NCBI GenBank assembly: GCA_946811695.1
Contig: OX328123.1
Location: 34,514,873-34,578,872 of the forward strand
Length of the DNA stretch: 64,000 nucleotides
Reading direction: 5' to 3'
From: Gonocerus acuteangulatus
Lineage: Eukaryota > Arthropoda > Insecta > Hemiptera > Coreidae
The notes under the pieces were generated by a model. It was not told where the DNA came from. It searched no databases and saw only the letters and a program-made list of their open reading frames with translations. Made by a program: the position numbers and the translations under genes. How positions within the stretch are numbered: position 1 is the stretch's first letter; each line of letters opens with the position of its first letter. Positions 24,540 through 34,208 of this stretch are shown here, in pieces.

Positions 24540-24754
24540 TAGTCGTAGAGCTGGTAACACACTTTTCATGAAATGTTTTATACGCCTTGAAATTTTGCTA
24601 TAATGTACCTCTTGGGTAGATAAGAAGGTAAATATGTGTTGGCTACTCTTACCGTGGAACACCAGGTACTGCGCATAGGGGAAAGTTTAAAAAAAAACAT
24701 TGCCCAAAAATGGTGTTTTATTCAGCAGCCAACTATCATTAATAATAATAATAA
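24540..24754. repeat. Left arm of a split foldback element
   Basis: TAGAGCTGGTAACACACTTT, CACCAGGTACTGCGCATAGG and GTGTTTTATTCAGCAGCC match the left arm of 39650-40390. The inverted partner is at 34205-34450, on the other side of the retrovirus. Confidence 0.7.
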
Positions 24755-24867
24755 TATGATCTTGCACAGCGTGAATAAAACATACATTTAATATTAGAAT
24801 AAAAACAATTTATTTTTTATTTTTTACATGTTATTTCCCTGAAACGTGTCTGCCTTATTATTGGTTA
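24755..24867 (+). repeat. Direct repeat, copy 1 (partner at 25571)
   Basis: ATGATCTTGCACAGCGTGAA through GTGTCTGCCTTA is repeated almost exactly at 25571-25677. The pair brackets the inverted arm 24874-25563. Confidence 0.85.
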
Positions 24868-24873
24868 TTGCTC

Positions 24874-25563
24874 ATATTATGATGCCATTAGACATTATCT
24901 CTAACCGTTTAGGAGAAGTGACAACAAAATGGAATTGACATCCATTCGTTCCTTTCCAGGAAGGATTCGTTTATCTTCTTTCGAATTTTGCGAGTTTTTT
25001 TAAATGTTCATTTACTTTCCAAAATATGCCGAAAACGGTTGGAAATAGTCGTATTTATTCGTACTAAATTCCCATGAAATACAATTATTATGCAATTAGG
25101 AGAAATCGGGCCATAAAATTCGAAAATATAAATTTCGTTCCTTCTAACGGTTTTTCTAATGATTTTTTCAGTAGAACAAAATAAGTAAATAGAGAGCATG
25201 TTTGTTTCACCTGTTGTTACTTATCGAGCGAATCATCTGCGTTATGAGAGTCTTGATAATAAATAAATAAAAAAAAAATGTTGTTACTTGTTGAGGTTAC
25301 CTTTAAAATGATCGGAATTCGGGGGTGTGGAGTGAGTAATTTTCGCCTAGATCTATCCACTTGACATGCTTTCGCACATTTAATTGTTTTTAATGGACAG
25401 CTACTGTTATAAAATAGTTCTTCTATATTTCACTTAAAGTATGAATGACACCGACGTATCAAATGGGCTGTCACAAGCTCAAAATAATGTAACAAAAATG
25501 TGGAATAATCACAACAGCAACAAGAAATATCATATCAGATTTAAAAAAATAGTTGTATGGAAC
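24874..25563 (+). repeat. Long inverted repeat, left arm
   Basis: The reverse complement lies at 35353-36044, with shared phrases such as GACATTATCTCTAACCG, CCATTCGTTCCTTTCCAG and ATTATGCAATTAGGAGAAAT. The left arm has lost about 60 bases near 25160 and gained a 56-base insertion (25223-25278). The interior resembles Helentron-like repeats elsewhere in the window. Confidence 0.85.
25223..25278 (+). mobile_element. Short A-tailed retroposon with 11-bp duplication
   Basis: The 56-base insert ends in AATAAATAAATAAAAAAAAA and is flanked by TGTTGTTACTT (25212-25222 and 25279-25289). The right inverted arm near 35640 shows the empty site. Its parent family is not identified. Confidence 0.8.
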
Positions 25564-25570
25564 AAGGATA

Positions 25571-25677
25571 TTGTTATGATCTTGTACAGCGTGAATAAAG
25601 CATACATTTAATATTAGAATAAAAACAATTTATTTTTTATTTTTTACATGTTATTCCCCTTAAACGTGTCTGCCTTA
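25571..25677 (+). repeat. Direct repeat, copy 2 (partner at 24755), cut by the retrovirus
   Basis: It differs from copy 1 by only a few bases. The retrovirus entered right after GTCTGCCTTA, and the foldback sequence resumes at 34205. Confidence 0.85.
25674..25677. other. Target-site duplication CTTA, left
   Basis: CTTA immediately precedes the 5' LTR and is repeated at 34205-34208 right after the 3' LTR. Removing the element and one CTTA leaves a sequence like the related repeats at 24755-24880 and 39840-39890. Four-base duplications are usual for Ty3/gypsy elements. Confidence 0.9.
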
Positions 25678-26203
25678 TGTAAGGCCCCGTTTTCCCTTTG
25701 GCCTTGTTAAGTGAATAAGGATGAGAGAAAAGGTTGGCTGTCCATCTCTAGAGATGTGAGAACCACGAATCCGCAAACGTTGCGTCTGGGATGTTGGCAC
25801 TGCACGTGGCTGATTCGTAAGATTCCTGGAAGATCTAAGACCTGACAAGAGTTTCTAGTTCAATCACCTGCAAAAGCAGGAGTGGGGTACAAAGGGTTTA
25901 AAAAGAGCTGGCTTACCTCCGACCGGGCAGAGTTTGCATCCGTTCCTGAGACTTCGGCCCAGATGCTGTTCAGAGGTAGGCCAGTTCCAAATTCTCTATA
26001 ATCTCCCCAAATGATCATATTTGATAACTCTACCTATCTGTCTCTCTCACTCAACCTTTTCTCTCATCGTAGCAATGGTTTATGATATTTATGTTTGTAT
26101 CCTCTGTGTAAATTATAGTTTTAAAAAGGAATTTCCGCTTCTCTAAAATATTTCCCCATTGTCTATACCTCTAAATCCCGTCCTTGCTAATCAGTCCCTT
26201 ACA
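25678..26203 (+). repeat. 5' LTR of the retrovirus
   Basis: This 526-bp direct repeat is identical to 33679-34204 except for A versus G at 25765/33766. The ends TGTAAGG and CCTTACA form the short inverted repeat typical of LTRs. A TATA-like stretch lies at 25896-25905. No AATAAA polyadenylation signal is obvious. Confidence 0.97.
25896..25905 (+). promoter_or_regulatory. TATA-like box in 5' LTR
   Basis: GTTTAAAAAG sits about 220 bases into the LTR, and the same sequence is in the 3' LTR. It is the best TATA-like match in the LTR, but the start of transcription is inferred only. Confidence 0.4.
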
Positions 26204-26495
26204 AATGGTGTCAGGTTTCCGGGTAGTATTTAAATGTCCAGCTGCAAGCCGGCATTAGATAAGAACCCTGCTCTCGAGATAGGCCGGCGGCTGTACTGCT
26301 GACGCTGATAGGACAATTCCTCGAACTGATATCTCGGCGCTGGGTAGTTGTTCATTCAATGTCCTCACGTTTCCTGGTTTAAGGACCGCCAAATACGGAT
26401 ATTTGGTGGTTAGCCCTGTTTGAGAGTAAAGCAATCCCTATTCGTAAGCATAACGTGTTGGGGTTCATTGGAAACGTTGAAAATAGAGCTATACG
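26204..26495 (+). other. Untranslated leader of the retrovirus
   Basis: About 290 bases lie between the LTR and the gag start, without a long open frame. A leader of this kind would hold the packaging signal and the splice donor for env mRNA, but no single donor stands out. Confidence 0.6.
26206..26223 (+). other. Primer-binding site, probably tRNA-Leu
   Basis: TGGTGTCAGG begins two bases after the 5' LTR. TGG complements the CCA tail of a tRNA, and TGTCAG complements the CTGACA acceptor end common in animal tRNA-Leu genes. The tRNA assignment is inference. Confidence 0.65.
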
Positions 26496-27518
26496 ATGGT
26501 GGTAACGGAACAGCAGTTTGCCGATCTGAAAACGGCATTGGATCAGGCGTTGGCTGCAAATGAGCAATTCAGGGAAGAATTCGAGAGGACAAGGCATGAG
26601 GGTAAGCAAGGAAAGAGGGATCTTTCTCTTCAGGGAATGGTCGGTCCATGGTCCGGTGACGATTCTGGGGTTCCAATCCAAGACTATCTCAATGGTTTGG
26701 AATTAGTGGCAACTAGCGGAAACTGGGAAGATCGTGATAAATCCCTTGTGTTAAGGATGAGACTGAAAGGGATGGCTGCGAAATTTTTGGCCAGCAGATC
26801 GGATCTCAAGGGGCCAAATGTAAAATATTCCACGATTCGAGATGCTCTTTTAAACCGCTTTAAAGCGACTATGCAACCTGAGCAGTTTCTCCTTCAGCTT
26901 AGTTCAATGAAACAAGAGCGTGGGGAGGATGTCAGAACTTTCGGAGATCGTTGTCGGGAGATGGGTGAACGATCACTCTCAGGTGAGGGATCGGAGGAAG
27001 AAGTTATAGGGGCTCGCAAACAACTGGATAAAGTCGTCCTTACATCATATTTAAATGGGCTCGGAGGAGAGATTGGGAGGCTGACGAGACTCGCGTTCCC
27101 AAAGGAATTACAAACCGCGATTGAGAAGGCTAGAGCCATTGAAACGGAGTTAGGGCGACACGAAAAGGGAATATTTACTGTAGAGAAGAATCCCCAGGAT
27201 AACGAAATTCCCAGTCCCGAGGAAGTTGGACAAAGCGAAGTAAGGGTCATTGAGAGGGGTAATCCAAGTGGCTGTTATCGCTGCGGGGATACGAATCATT
27301 GGGCCAGGGGATGTCGACAAACAGAGAGGGTTAGTGATATTTCTCCCAAAAACAGTACGAATTGTTATAGGTGTGGTCGTCGTGGGCATAGCGCTCGCCA
27401 ATGTCGTTCTAAACCCCTCGTGAAAGGAACTTTGCCAATGAAGGCCCCAAACGCGAACGACTTGGGGAGGGCCCCGGCCCTAAGTCGGCGACAAGGGGAT
27501 CGCGCTACGAATTACTAG
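26496..27518 (+). CDS. gag: Gag structural polyprotein with two CCHC zinc knuckles
   Basis: This 340-residue frame starts at the first good ATG after the leader. Residues 1-240 are the helical capsid-type region of Ty3/gypsy Gag, with charged segments and a stretch at about 60-160 typical of retrotransposon Gag. Two CX2CX4HX4C knuckles follow at residues 260-273 ([14 protein letters not shown]) and 290-303 ([14 protein letters not shown]), which bind genomic RNA in this family. The last 35 codons overlap pol in the -1 frame. A C CCA AAC heptamer at 27446-27452 is read in the gag frame as third base, CCA, AAC, which is the layout needed for -1 slippage. The product would form the particle and package RNA. 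The frame is intact. The knuckles make this Gag unlike those of many classical Drosophila errantiviruses, which lack them. Confidence 0.94.
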   Translation: MVVTEQQFADLKTALDQALAANEQFREEFERTRHEGKQGKRDLSLQGMVGPWSGDDSGVPIQDYLNGLELVATSGNWEDRDKSLVLRMRLKGMAAKFLASRSDLKGPNVKYSTIRDALLNRFKATMQPEQFLLQLSSMKQERGEDVRTFGDRCREMGERSLSGEGSEEEVIGARKQLDKVVLTSYLNGLGGEIGRLTRLAFPKELQTAIEKARAIETELGRHEKGIFTVEKNPQDNEIPSPEEVGQSEVRVIERGNPSGCYRCGDTNHWARGCRQTERVSDISPKNSTNCYRCGRRGHSARQCRSKPLVKGTLPMKAPNANDLGRAPALSRRQGDRATNY

Positions 27519-30500
27519 GCATAGGTGGGGGAGGTGAGAAAGGGTTAAAGGTGAGCACCTGGATAAATGGGCGGATTCATAGGATGATAGTAGACACTGG
27601 TGCTGAAGTTACTCTAATCAGGTCTCCTGCCTCAGGGTCCAAATTAAGACCCGCGACTAGTAAGATTAGGGGGGTAACTGGTGTGGTAATCCCGGTACGC
27701 GGTATTCAAACGGTGAATATCGAAGTTAAGGGCCATCGACTGTCCCACGACGTCATAGTGGCTGACGTCTGCTTAGAAGGAGATGGACTATTAGGCTTAG
27801 ACTTACTAGGGAAATTAGACGCCCATATAGACCTACGTTCGGGATTGTTAGTCACGGAAGCATCGCCTAAAATTGAATCTCTACCTTCCGTTGGTTCGAT
27901 AACAAAGAGGGATGAGTTAAAAATGTCTGCGAACCGAGAGTGGGTACGTTTCATGAGTAGGACGGCGAGAGAACTAGAAGCCAAGTTTTCAGGTCATATT
28001 TTATCCCTTCCAACTAGCGTGAATATAGGAGCTAAGCCGATAGTCAAGGAGGAATCAAGACACACGGGGAAGAAGGATAACAAAACCAGCTCAGCGCGTC
28101 TTTCGCGAGAGGAAACGCTTCCGGCCTTCAGTGAATCTCTATTAGAGATTTCCGTACCAGGGAAACTAGACCAGAAAGCTGTCATAATTGAGCCGTCAAG
28201 AGCACTTCCCAATGGGGTTGTAGGAGGGAGATGCATTAACACTCCTCGGGACGGCCGTTCGTGGATGCAGTTCGTCAATTTGACCGCTTCGGCTGTGACA
28301 TTGCCACGGCTTCTAGTGGTAGGTCTGGTAGAGAGAGATTGGGCGGAAGACGGTGGATCTTGTTCGGAGAGGGAACGCGAGGATGGCTCTAAAACTCCTG
28401 TTGGTTTCGCCTCGATCGTTGGCGAGAAATTGGGCCATTTAAGTGGTGGGGAAAGGAGGGATATGGAGTCCTTGTTGTCCAGATATTCAGACATTTTTTG
28501 TGAACCGGGTCCCGAAGGTTGCTCCCTGCCTGTTCAGCACCATATTGAAACTGGAGATGCCAGACCTGTGGTGAAACGCCCGTATCGTGTGCCTTTCAGT
28601 GAACGGGAGGAAATGGAACGGCAGGTTCAGACGTTGCTTGAACGAGGCGTCATTACGCCGTCTAAAAGTCCTTGGCAAGCACCTGTAATTCTAGTCAAGA
28701 AAACATCCCCAACAGGTGACTTAAAGTATCGATTCTGCACAGATTTCCGTGGCCTCAATGCAGTTACTAAGGTCGATACTTACCCGCTTCCGTTGATACA
28801 GGAAACCTTAGAACAATTGGGGAGTAGCCAAATCTTTTCCACAATTGATCTTTCGAGTGGGTACCACCAAATACCGATAGCACCCCAGGATCAGGCAAAA
28901 ACGGCCTTCACGACTGTAAACGGACACTATGAGTACAAAAAAATGGCTTTCGGACTTGCGGGGGCACCTGCCACGTTCCAACGGGTCATGGACCAACTTC
29001 TTGGCCGACTGAAGGGCACCGGATGTTTCGTTTACCTCGATGATGTGGTGGTTTATAGCTCATCACTGAGGGAACACATGCTCCGGTTAGAGGAGTTGTT
29101 CGACATATTCAGAGGCGCTAATCTAAAAGTGAACTTGAACAAGTGCGCTTTTGCGGCGTCGGAAGTGACCTATCTGGGACACATAGTTACAGCCGAGGGA
29201 GTGAAACCAGATCCTAGAAAATTAGAGTCGATCAAGTCTTTTCCAGCCCCCAGAAATGTGAAGGAGTTGCGAAGTTTTCTAGGGTTGGCAAGCTATTACC
29301 GTAAATTCATAAAAGGCTTTGCGGATCTTTCAATACCGCTGACAGAATTAACTGGCTCACGAGTACGATTCCAGTGGGGCGACAAGCAACGGAAGGCTTT
29401 TGAATCGCTAAGAGAAATCCTAAGTTCGGACTCAGTCTTGTGCTATCCGAATTTCAGCGAGCCATTTATATTGTCCACCGACGCATCAGGAGTAGCTCTG
29501 GGTGCCATTCTGTCCCAGTACAGAGATGGCGGCGAGAGACCTGTTTGCTACGCTAGTAGGCAGTTGAAGGGTCCAGAACTCAACTACTCGGCAACAGAAC
29601 GAGAACTGCTAGCGGTGGTTTGGGCAACAAAGCTGTTCCGTTGTTATTTACTAGGGCGAAGGTTTAAACTTGTCACTGACCACTCTGCCTTGAGGTGGAT
29701 GCTAAGCCTTCGAGACCCGTCTTCACGGCTGACCAGGTGGGCCCTTCGGTTAGAGGAGTTCGACTATGAAGTCGAACATCGCCCGGGGAAGAAAAATTCT
29801 AACGCTGATGCTTTAAGCCGTACAATAGCTGTAGTCACGGGAAATAGGCAGAAAATAACCCGAGGTAAATTGAAGGATGCTCAAAAGGAGGATATGTGGT
29901 GTCAAAGAGCCATCAAGAGAGGCACTGTTCATGTACAAACAGATGCCGATGGCCTGCTATATTGGGCCGATGGGGCAACGGATGAGTCGGAATGGAGGCT
30001 TATGGTGCCTGAGGGTCTACGAAAAACAATCGTTGAAGAAAATCACTCGAAACCATGGGCTGGGCACCCAGGGGCTGATCGTACTCTCGCGGTAATCAAA
30101 AGCTCATATTATTGGCCGGGCATGGCGGCGGATGTTAGGTCCTTTGTGGAACGGTGTCACGCGTGCGCTAGCAGAAAAAGTCCTGTATCTCAAAAGGTCC
30201 CCCTGGAAGCTCCCTATATGGCCACAGGGCCTTTCGAGCAGGTATCGCTAGACATATTTGGGCCTTTGCCGACTTCCAAAAGGGGCCATCGTTACCTTTT
30301 GACCGTAATTGACAATTTTACACGGTATGCGGAGGGAATACCACTGAAGGGGCAAACAGCTGAAGAAACGGCCGTAGCACTCGTCGAGAATATTATCACT
30401 CGACATGGGGTCCCTAGGAGGTTGTTAACAGACCAGGGAAGAAATTTCGTTTCTCGACTGTTTGCTCAAGTTTGTAGAGCTCTGGGGATTAGGAAATTAC

Positions 30501-31555
30501 AAACTACCGCCTACCATCCGGAATGTAACGGAATGGTAGAGAGGTTACATCGAACTCTTACCGATTCGATATCCCAATATGTGCGAAGAGACGGTCGTGA
30601 CTGGGATAAGTGGGTCCCATATGCTCTCATGGCATATCGAGCAATACCTCATTCGTCGACAGGATACTCCCCAAACTACCTCATGCTTGGGCGAGAATTG
30701 GTAACTCCGTTTGATTGCTGGGTAGGTCCAACCAATGACGGATCGGAATCAGCGGACCATGTCGAAAAGTTAGGGCATCGGCTGAAAGAAGCCTATAAGG
30801 ACGCTTTGAGTCGTGCCGAAAAGGCCTGGGCAATGAGGACCCATTATTGTAATGCCCGGCGTAAGGAGCGACGCCTAGAGGTGGGGGATTGGGTCTATCT
30901 CCATTGTCCAGCCGTAAAGCCTGGGAATTGTCCAAAATTCCACTGTCCCTGGACAGGCCCACACAAAGTAGAAAGGGTTCTTTCGCGAGTGAACTATGAG
31001 ATCCGACTGGCCACTGGATCTCTGAATGTAGTTCATATAAATAGGCTAAAACGGGCCCCGGGGGGAGGAGGGGATTCGCACCCTAAGGTTATGACGAAGG
31101 CAGGTGGGGCAACCCGGGAAGTGGAAGGGTCGGAAGATGAGGTCATGGAGCCGGAATGGGAAATTAACCCAGGGTGTTGTTATGGCTCAGAAGACGACTC
31201 TTGTGAGGACCAAGATGAAATTGAAACGCAGAGTGAGATTCACAGACACTGTCCGGTTGCTGCGGGAAGATCGCCAGAATGTAATGACCCTGCCTGCCCT
31301 CTGGGCGTTAGATCCTCTCCTGAGGAAGAAAACAGGGAAATAACCCAGGATAGTCAAGGGGAGGGAAACGAAGGACGGATTGAGACAGGTGGGACTTCCG
31401 GGGAAAGTTCCAGTGGTTCAGATAGCGAGAGCCAAGCTCAGCAAAAGGGGAAACCTGATGCTACTTGGACACCAAAGGGGAAAACTTTAACTTTTTCTCG
31501 TAGGTCCCCATACCCGCTTAGGAGGAGAGCTAAGTTGCCTGAAAATGATTCCTGA
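27413..31555 (+). CDS. pol: Pol polyprotein: protease, reverse transcriptase, RNase H, integrase
   Basis: The frame is open from just after a stop at 27410-27412 to 31555. It has no convincing ATG at its head and is probably made as Gag-Pol by -1 frameshifting at 27446. Numbering here starts at the GTG at 27551. The protease active site is DTGA (15-18). In RT, conserved aspartates are at 433 ([10 protein letters not shown]) and 497-498 (YLDD). RNase H carboxylates are about D644, E683, D710 and D753. The integrase zinc finger has H832 or H839 with C869 and C872. The catalytic triad is D901, D961 and E997, exactly 35 residues apart for the last two. A GPY/F-like module (WTGPHKV) is near 1134-1140. 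An acidic, low-complexity tail of about 160 residues follows, an unusually long extension with a cysteine cluster near its middle. No internal stops were seen. The last codons overlap env. Confidence 0.95.
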   Translation, partial: TPRERNFANEGPKRERLGEGPGPKSATRGSRYELLGIGGGGEKGLKVSTWINGRIHRMIVDTGAEVTLIRSPASGSKLRPATSKIRGVTGVVIPVRGIQTVNIEVKGHRLSHDVIVADVCLEGDGLLGLDLLGKLDAHIDLRSGLLVTEASPKIESLPSVGSITKRDELKMSANREWVRFMSRTARELEAKFSGHILSLPTSVNIGAKPIVKEESRHTGKKDNKTSSARLSREETLPAFSESLLEISVPGKLDQKAVIIEPSRALPNGVVGGRCINTPRDGRSWMQFVNLTASAVTLPRLLVVGLVERDWAEDGGSCSEREREDGSKTPVGFASIVGEKLGHLSGGERRDMESLLSRYSDIFCEPGPEGCSLPVQHHIETGDARPVVKRPYRVPFSEREEMERQVQTLLERGVITPSKSPWQAPVILVKKTSPTGDLKYRFCTDFRGLNAVTKVDTYPLPLIQETLEQLGSSQIFSTIDLSSGYHQIPIAPQDQAKTAFTTVNGHYEYKKMAFGLAGAPATFQRVMDQLLGRLKGTGCFVYLDDVVVYSSSLREHMLRLEELFDIFRGANLKVNLNKCAFAASEVTYLGHIVTAEGVKPDPRKLESIKSFPAPRNVKELRSFLGLASYYRKFIKGFADLSIPLTELTGSRVRFQWGDKQRKAFESLREILSSDSVLCYPNFSEPFILSTDASGVALGAILSQYRDGGERPVCYASRQLKGPELNYSATERELLAVVWATKLFRCYLLGRRFKLVTDHSALRWMLSLRDPSSRLTRWALRLEEFDYEVEHRPGKKNSNADALSRTIAVVTGNRQKITRGKLKDAQKEDMWCQRAIKRGTVHVQTDADGLLYWADGATDESEWRLMVPEGLRKTIVEENHSKPWAGHPGADRTLAVIKSSYYWPGMAADVRSFVERCHACASRKSPVSQKVPLEAPYMATGPFEQVSLDIFGPLPTSKRGHRYLLTVIDNFTRYAEGIPLKGQTAEETAVALVENIITRHGVPRRLLTDQGRNFVSRLFAQVCRALGIRKLQTTAYHPECNGMVERLHRTLTDSISQYVRRDGRDWDKWVPYALMAYRAIPHSSTGYSPNYLMLGRELVTPFDCWVGPTNDGSESADHVEKLGHRLKEAYKDALSRAEKAWAMRTHYCNARRKERRLEVGDWVYLHCPAVKPGNCPKFHCPWTGPHKVERVLSRVNYEIRLATGSLNVVHINRLKRAPGGGGDSHPKVMTKAGGATREVEGSEDEVMEPEWEINPGCCYGSEDDSCEDQDEIETQSEIHRHCPVAAGRSPECNDPACPLGVRSSPEEENREITQDSQGEGNEGRIETGGTSGESSSGSDSESQAQQKGKPDATWTPKGKTLTFSRRSPYPLRRRAKLPENDS
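27446..27452 (+). promoter_or_regulatory. -1 ribosomal frameshift slippery site (CCCAAAC)
   Basis: In the gag frame the bases read C CCA AAC, an exact X XXY YYZ heptamer. Pol is in the -1 frame and is open from 27413, so slippage here moves ribosomes into pol. GC-rich self-complementary sequence follows (GGGG/CCCC and GGGCC/GGCCC at 27464-27480), suitable for a stimulatory hairpin or pseudoknot. No other X XXY YYZ heptamer was seen in the overlap. Confidence 0.75.
31493..31503 (+). promoter_or_regulatory. Candidate splice acceptor for env mRNA
   Basis: A short pyrimidine run ending in TCTCGTAG lies about 40 bases before the env ATG. Errantivirus env is normally made from a spliced subgenomic RNA, so an acceptor is expected near here. 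Assignment is by position and consensus only. Confidence 0.35.
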
Positions 31556-33362
31556 ATATCTTATTTCAGGGTTGTCGCTGTGGGTGGTCCTAGGAGTATG
31601 GTCCTTGGCGTGGGCAAGTCTGGTTTTTCTAAGACGAGGTGACGTAGTTGTGACGGGAGACAAATGGCGTCTACTGGTTCACTTGAATGTATCACACCTA
31701 GAAGGTATAATGGAAACTCTGCGAGGGGAGATTTGGAAGGTCCAATTAGACCTATCTCATGCCTCGGTTAAATATCCAGAGCTTGATGGACTTCAGCCTG
31801 TTGTCGAGGGCATACTTAGTCTATTCAGGGAGGCAGAAGAGGAACTTGATATGCTCTGGTCCATGCTACCTAGTCCCCGAGAACGTCGAGGATTGGTCAA
31901 TGCGGGGGGGATAGTATTAAAATACCTATTTGGGACCCCAGACGCGGACGATTTACAAGGCATTCAAGAAAATTTCGACAAACTAAGTAAGCAGTACGGA
32001 GACACCATACATGCGGTCTCTGAACAACTAACGCTCAGTCGCGAGTTTGCAAGGAAAGCCGAAGAGGACACAAAAAGGGTTACCCGCTTGTCTGGGGTGG
32101 TCCGTAGAATTTTGAAGGAAGGTTTTCAAAAAGAGGCGCAACTTCAAACGAACATATCGCGTGTTACTAACCTCATCCAAAGTTCCCTGTACCTTTCCTC
32201 GTCCCTCAGAAGCCTAGAAACTGGAGTAACGGAATTCCTATTTAGATTCCGCAGAGTTCTTAATGGAGTAGGTGCATCGATGAGTGGAAAGTTGAGTAGA
32301 GAGATGCTAGGTCCTAAAGAGTTAACTCTGATTTTGGGGAAGGTAAGAGAGGCTCTGCCAACTGGACTGACACTCCTCTCGGAGGGAAGCCGATATAATG
32401 ACCAAATTTACTACCAAATTTCTGAAGTACATGCAATTGCAACCGATGATGGAGTAATAGCTGTAGTGGAATTGCCTTTAAAAACTCCGGATCAGGAGAT
32501 GGTGCTTTATCAGGTTCTCTCCTTGCCTCTTAAGGAGAATAAAACAGGAAGAATGGTTGCAGCTCAGCCGGAGGGGGCGTTCTTCTTGGAGAGCCACAAC
32601 GAGAAGGCCTACTCAATTCTTCAGGAGCAGGATATAGCCAGATGTCGTCCCGGGATACCATGGATCTGTCCTGCCGAGTTCAAGTTCTTTCACGGACAAA
32701 CACCATCTTGTATTGTCTCATCGTTTCGCCAGGAGAATACGTCGAAGGAATGGTGCCCGTGGACTTTGGTGAATCCTAGATCTTCACCCACATGGATTTG
32801 GGACGAGCACAAGGAGCTATGGTGGTATAGCATGTCTAAGCCCACTCGCCTCCATCTTCAATGCAGAGGGAGTGCTGGAGTAGAATCGCTAGAGCGGGTT
32901 CTAGATGGAAGTGGGCAGCTTACCATAGCACCTGGTTGCACAGCTTGGACACCTGATTATCGCCTTTTGCCGATAGCCGACGTTGGGGAATCCTCTCAGG
33001 TGGTGCAGTTGCAATGGGTCAACGTCACGATCAAACCACCCTTGGACCTGCCAGTAAAAGAGGATTATGATCCCGCAGTATGGGAGGATACTTTGAAGGA
33101 GCTCAAGGAGCTCGAAGAAGCGTCCAATAACTCTTCGGCTGAATGGGGAACATGGAGCGATGTTGAACGGATCCTTGCGGCCCAAAAGAAGGGGAAGGAA
33201 GGAGAACTTCTGTGGATAGCGGGCGGGTCTAATAGCACTTCTTGGGTTTACCACTGGCCTGCTAATTACAAAACTCAGATCCCGGCGTGGTGCGAATCAA
33301 AACTCGCAGCCAACGGAAGGAAGTGGGGCAGCAGGATTCGTAATACATCGACCGGCAGCTGA
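31545..33362 (+). CDS. env: Envelope fusion glycoprotein, F-like, lacking its own membrane anchor
   Basis: This 605-residue frame starts with an ATG inside the last codons of pol (11-base overlap). Residues about 7-28 are hydrophobic and fit a signal peptide. A furin-type site RERR at 112-115 is followed by a glycine-rich hydrophobic stretch (116-130), the fusion-peptide position of baculovirus F-like and errantivirus Env proteins. A heptad-rich helical region follows (about 135-190). Several N-X-S/T sites and a cysteine-containing C-terminal half are present. The part before the furin site is short. The frame ends at a TGA (33360-33362) with no C-terminal transmembrane segment, although family members normally have one. 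The missing anchor may lie downstream (33550-33670). As written, the product would be secreted or non-functional. The family call is from motif layout. Confidence 0.88.
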   Translation: MIPEYLISGLSLWVVLGVWSLAWASLVFLRRGDVVVTGDKWRLLVHLNVSHLEGIMETLRGEIWKVQLDLSHASVKYPELDGLQPVVEGILSLFREAEEELDMLWSMLPSPRERRGLVNAGGIVLKYLFGTPDADDLQGIQENFDKLSKQYGDTIHAVSEQLTLSREFARKAEEDTKRVTRLSGVVRRILKEGFQKEAQLQTNISRVTNLIQSSLYLSSSLRSLETGVTEFLFRFRRVLNGVGASMSGKLSREMLGPKELTLILGKVREALPTGLTLLSEGSRYNDQIYYQISEVHAIATDDGVIAVVELPLKTPDQEMVLYQVLSLPLKENKTGRMVAAQPEGAFFLESHNEKAYSILQEQDIARCRPGIPWICPAEFKFFHGQTPSCIVSSFRQENTSKEWCPWTLVNPRSSPTWIWDEHKELWWYSMSKPTRLHLQCRGSAGVESLERVLDGSGQLTIAPGCTAWTPDYRLLPIADVGESSQVVQLQWVNVTIKPPLDLPVKEDYDPAVWEDTLKELKELEEASNNSSAEWGTWSDVERILAAQKKGKEGELLWIAGGSNSTSWVYHWPANYKTQIPAWCESKLAANGRKWGSRIRNTSTGS

Positions 33363-33549
33363 AAGTGTCGTATCTGTAATAACGGATCGGATATAGACCG
33401 CTCGTAAGTGTAGTAGCCGTTCAGTGATTGTGACGACAGTGTTCGGTATAGTTATAAAATAATGGTAACATAAGGATTTTTACCTCCTAAGGGAGAGGTT
33501 TTGTCTTGTAAAGATGCCAATAATAATTATTTTATTTTAATTTTTACAG

Positions 33550-33670
33550 CGCATCACCTGTATTGTTATTAGCACTAATATTGTTTATTATTATTATTAT
33601 TAGTAACATAAGGATGGGTAGTGTTAAAGGTAAAGTAATGTTCCAAGGGAAACATGACTTTGAAAAATAG
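33550..33670 (+). other. Possible separate 3' exon carrying the Env anchor
   Basis: After the env stop, a canonical donor-like GTAAGT occurs at 33404-33409 and a pyrimidine-rich TTTTTACAG acceptor-like site ends at 33549. From 33551 a 39-codon frame runs to a TAG at 33668-33670. Its first half (about 33560-33601) is strongly hydrophobic and its second half is basic and polar, the layout of a transmembrane segment with a short tail. The donor phase matches this frame, and only the TGA at 33360 separates the env frame from the donor. The hydrophobic codons are partly an ATT run, so chance is possible. Confidence 0.35.
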
Positions 33671-33678
33671 GGGGGTGA
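33663..33678 (+). other. Polypurine tract
   Basis: AAAAATAGGGGGG followed by TGA lies directly before the 3' LTR, where plus-strand DNA synthesis is primed in LTR elements. Confidence 0.8.
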
Positions 33679-34204
33679 TGTAAGGCCCCGTTTTCCCTTT
33701 GGCCTTGTTAAGTGAATAAGGATGAGAGAAAAGGTTGGCTGTCCATCTCTAGAGATGTGAGAACCGCGAATCCGCAAACGTTGCGTCTGGGATGTTGGCA
33801 CTGCACGTGGCTGATTCGTAAGATTCCTGGAAGATCTAAGACCTGACAAGAGTTTCTAGTTCAATCACCTGCAAAAGCAGGAGTGGGGTACAAAGGGTTT
33901 AAAAAGAGCTGGCTTACCTCCGACCGGGCAGAGTTTGCATCCGTTCCTGAGACTTCGGCCCAGATGCTGTTCAGAGGTAGGCCAGTTCCAAATTCTCTAT
34001 AATCTCCCCAAATGATCATATTTGATAACTCTACCTATCTGTCTCTCTCACTCAACCTTTTCTCTCATCGTAGCAATGGTTTATGATATTTATGTTTGTA
34101 TCCTCTGTGTAAATTATAGTTTTAAAAAGGAATTTCCGCTTCTCTAAAATATTTCCCCATTGTCTATACCTCTAAATCCCGTCCTTGCTAATCAGTCCCT
34201 TACA
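33679..34204 (+). repeat. 3' LTR of the retrovirus
   Basis: This 526-bp copy matches the 5' LTR at a constant offset of 8001 bases with one substitution. It directly follows a purine-rich tract and is followed by the CTTA target duplication. Confidence 0.97.
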
Positions 34205-34208
34205 CTTA
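34205..34208. other. Target-site duplication CTTA, right
   Basis: This is the partner of 25674-25677. Confidence 0.9.

Larger units (their letters stand above)
25678..34204 (+). mobile_element. Full-length Ty3/gypsy endogenous retrovirus with env (errantivirus-like)
   Basis: The unit is bounded by two 526-bp LTRs that start TGTAAGG and end CCTTACA. It is flanked on both sides by CTTA, a 4-bp target duplication. Inside, in order, are a primer-binding site, gag, pol, env and a polypurine tract. The pol order protease-RT-RNase H-integrase is that of Ty3/gypsy (Metaviridae). The third frame with a furin-type site and F-like fusion domain is what insect errantiviruses carry. The LTRs differ at a single base (A at 25765, G at 33766) and gag, pol and env are open, so this is a young insertion. 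GC content and codon use are clearly higher than in the AT-rich surroundings. It lies inside an older foldback element: the flanks rejoin as one sequence similar to the copy at 39650-40390. Whether it can still move is not shown by the sequence. Confidence 0.97.

Noticed and set aside
27706..28494. Minus-strand frames opposite pol and env (also 30681-30962, 32901-33254)
   Set aside because: They are shadows of the strongly supported plus-strand retroviral genes.
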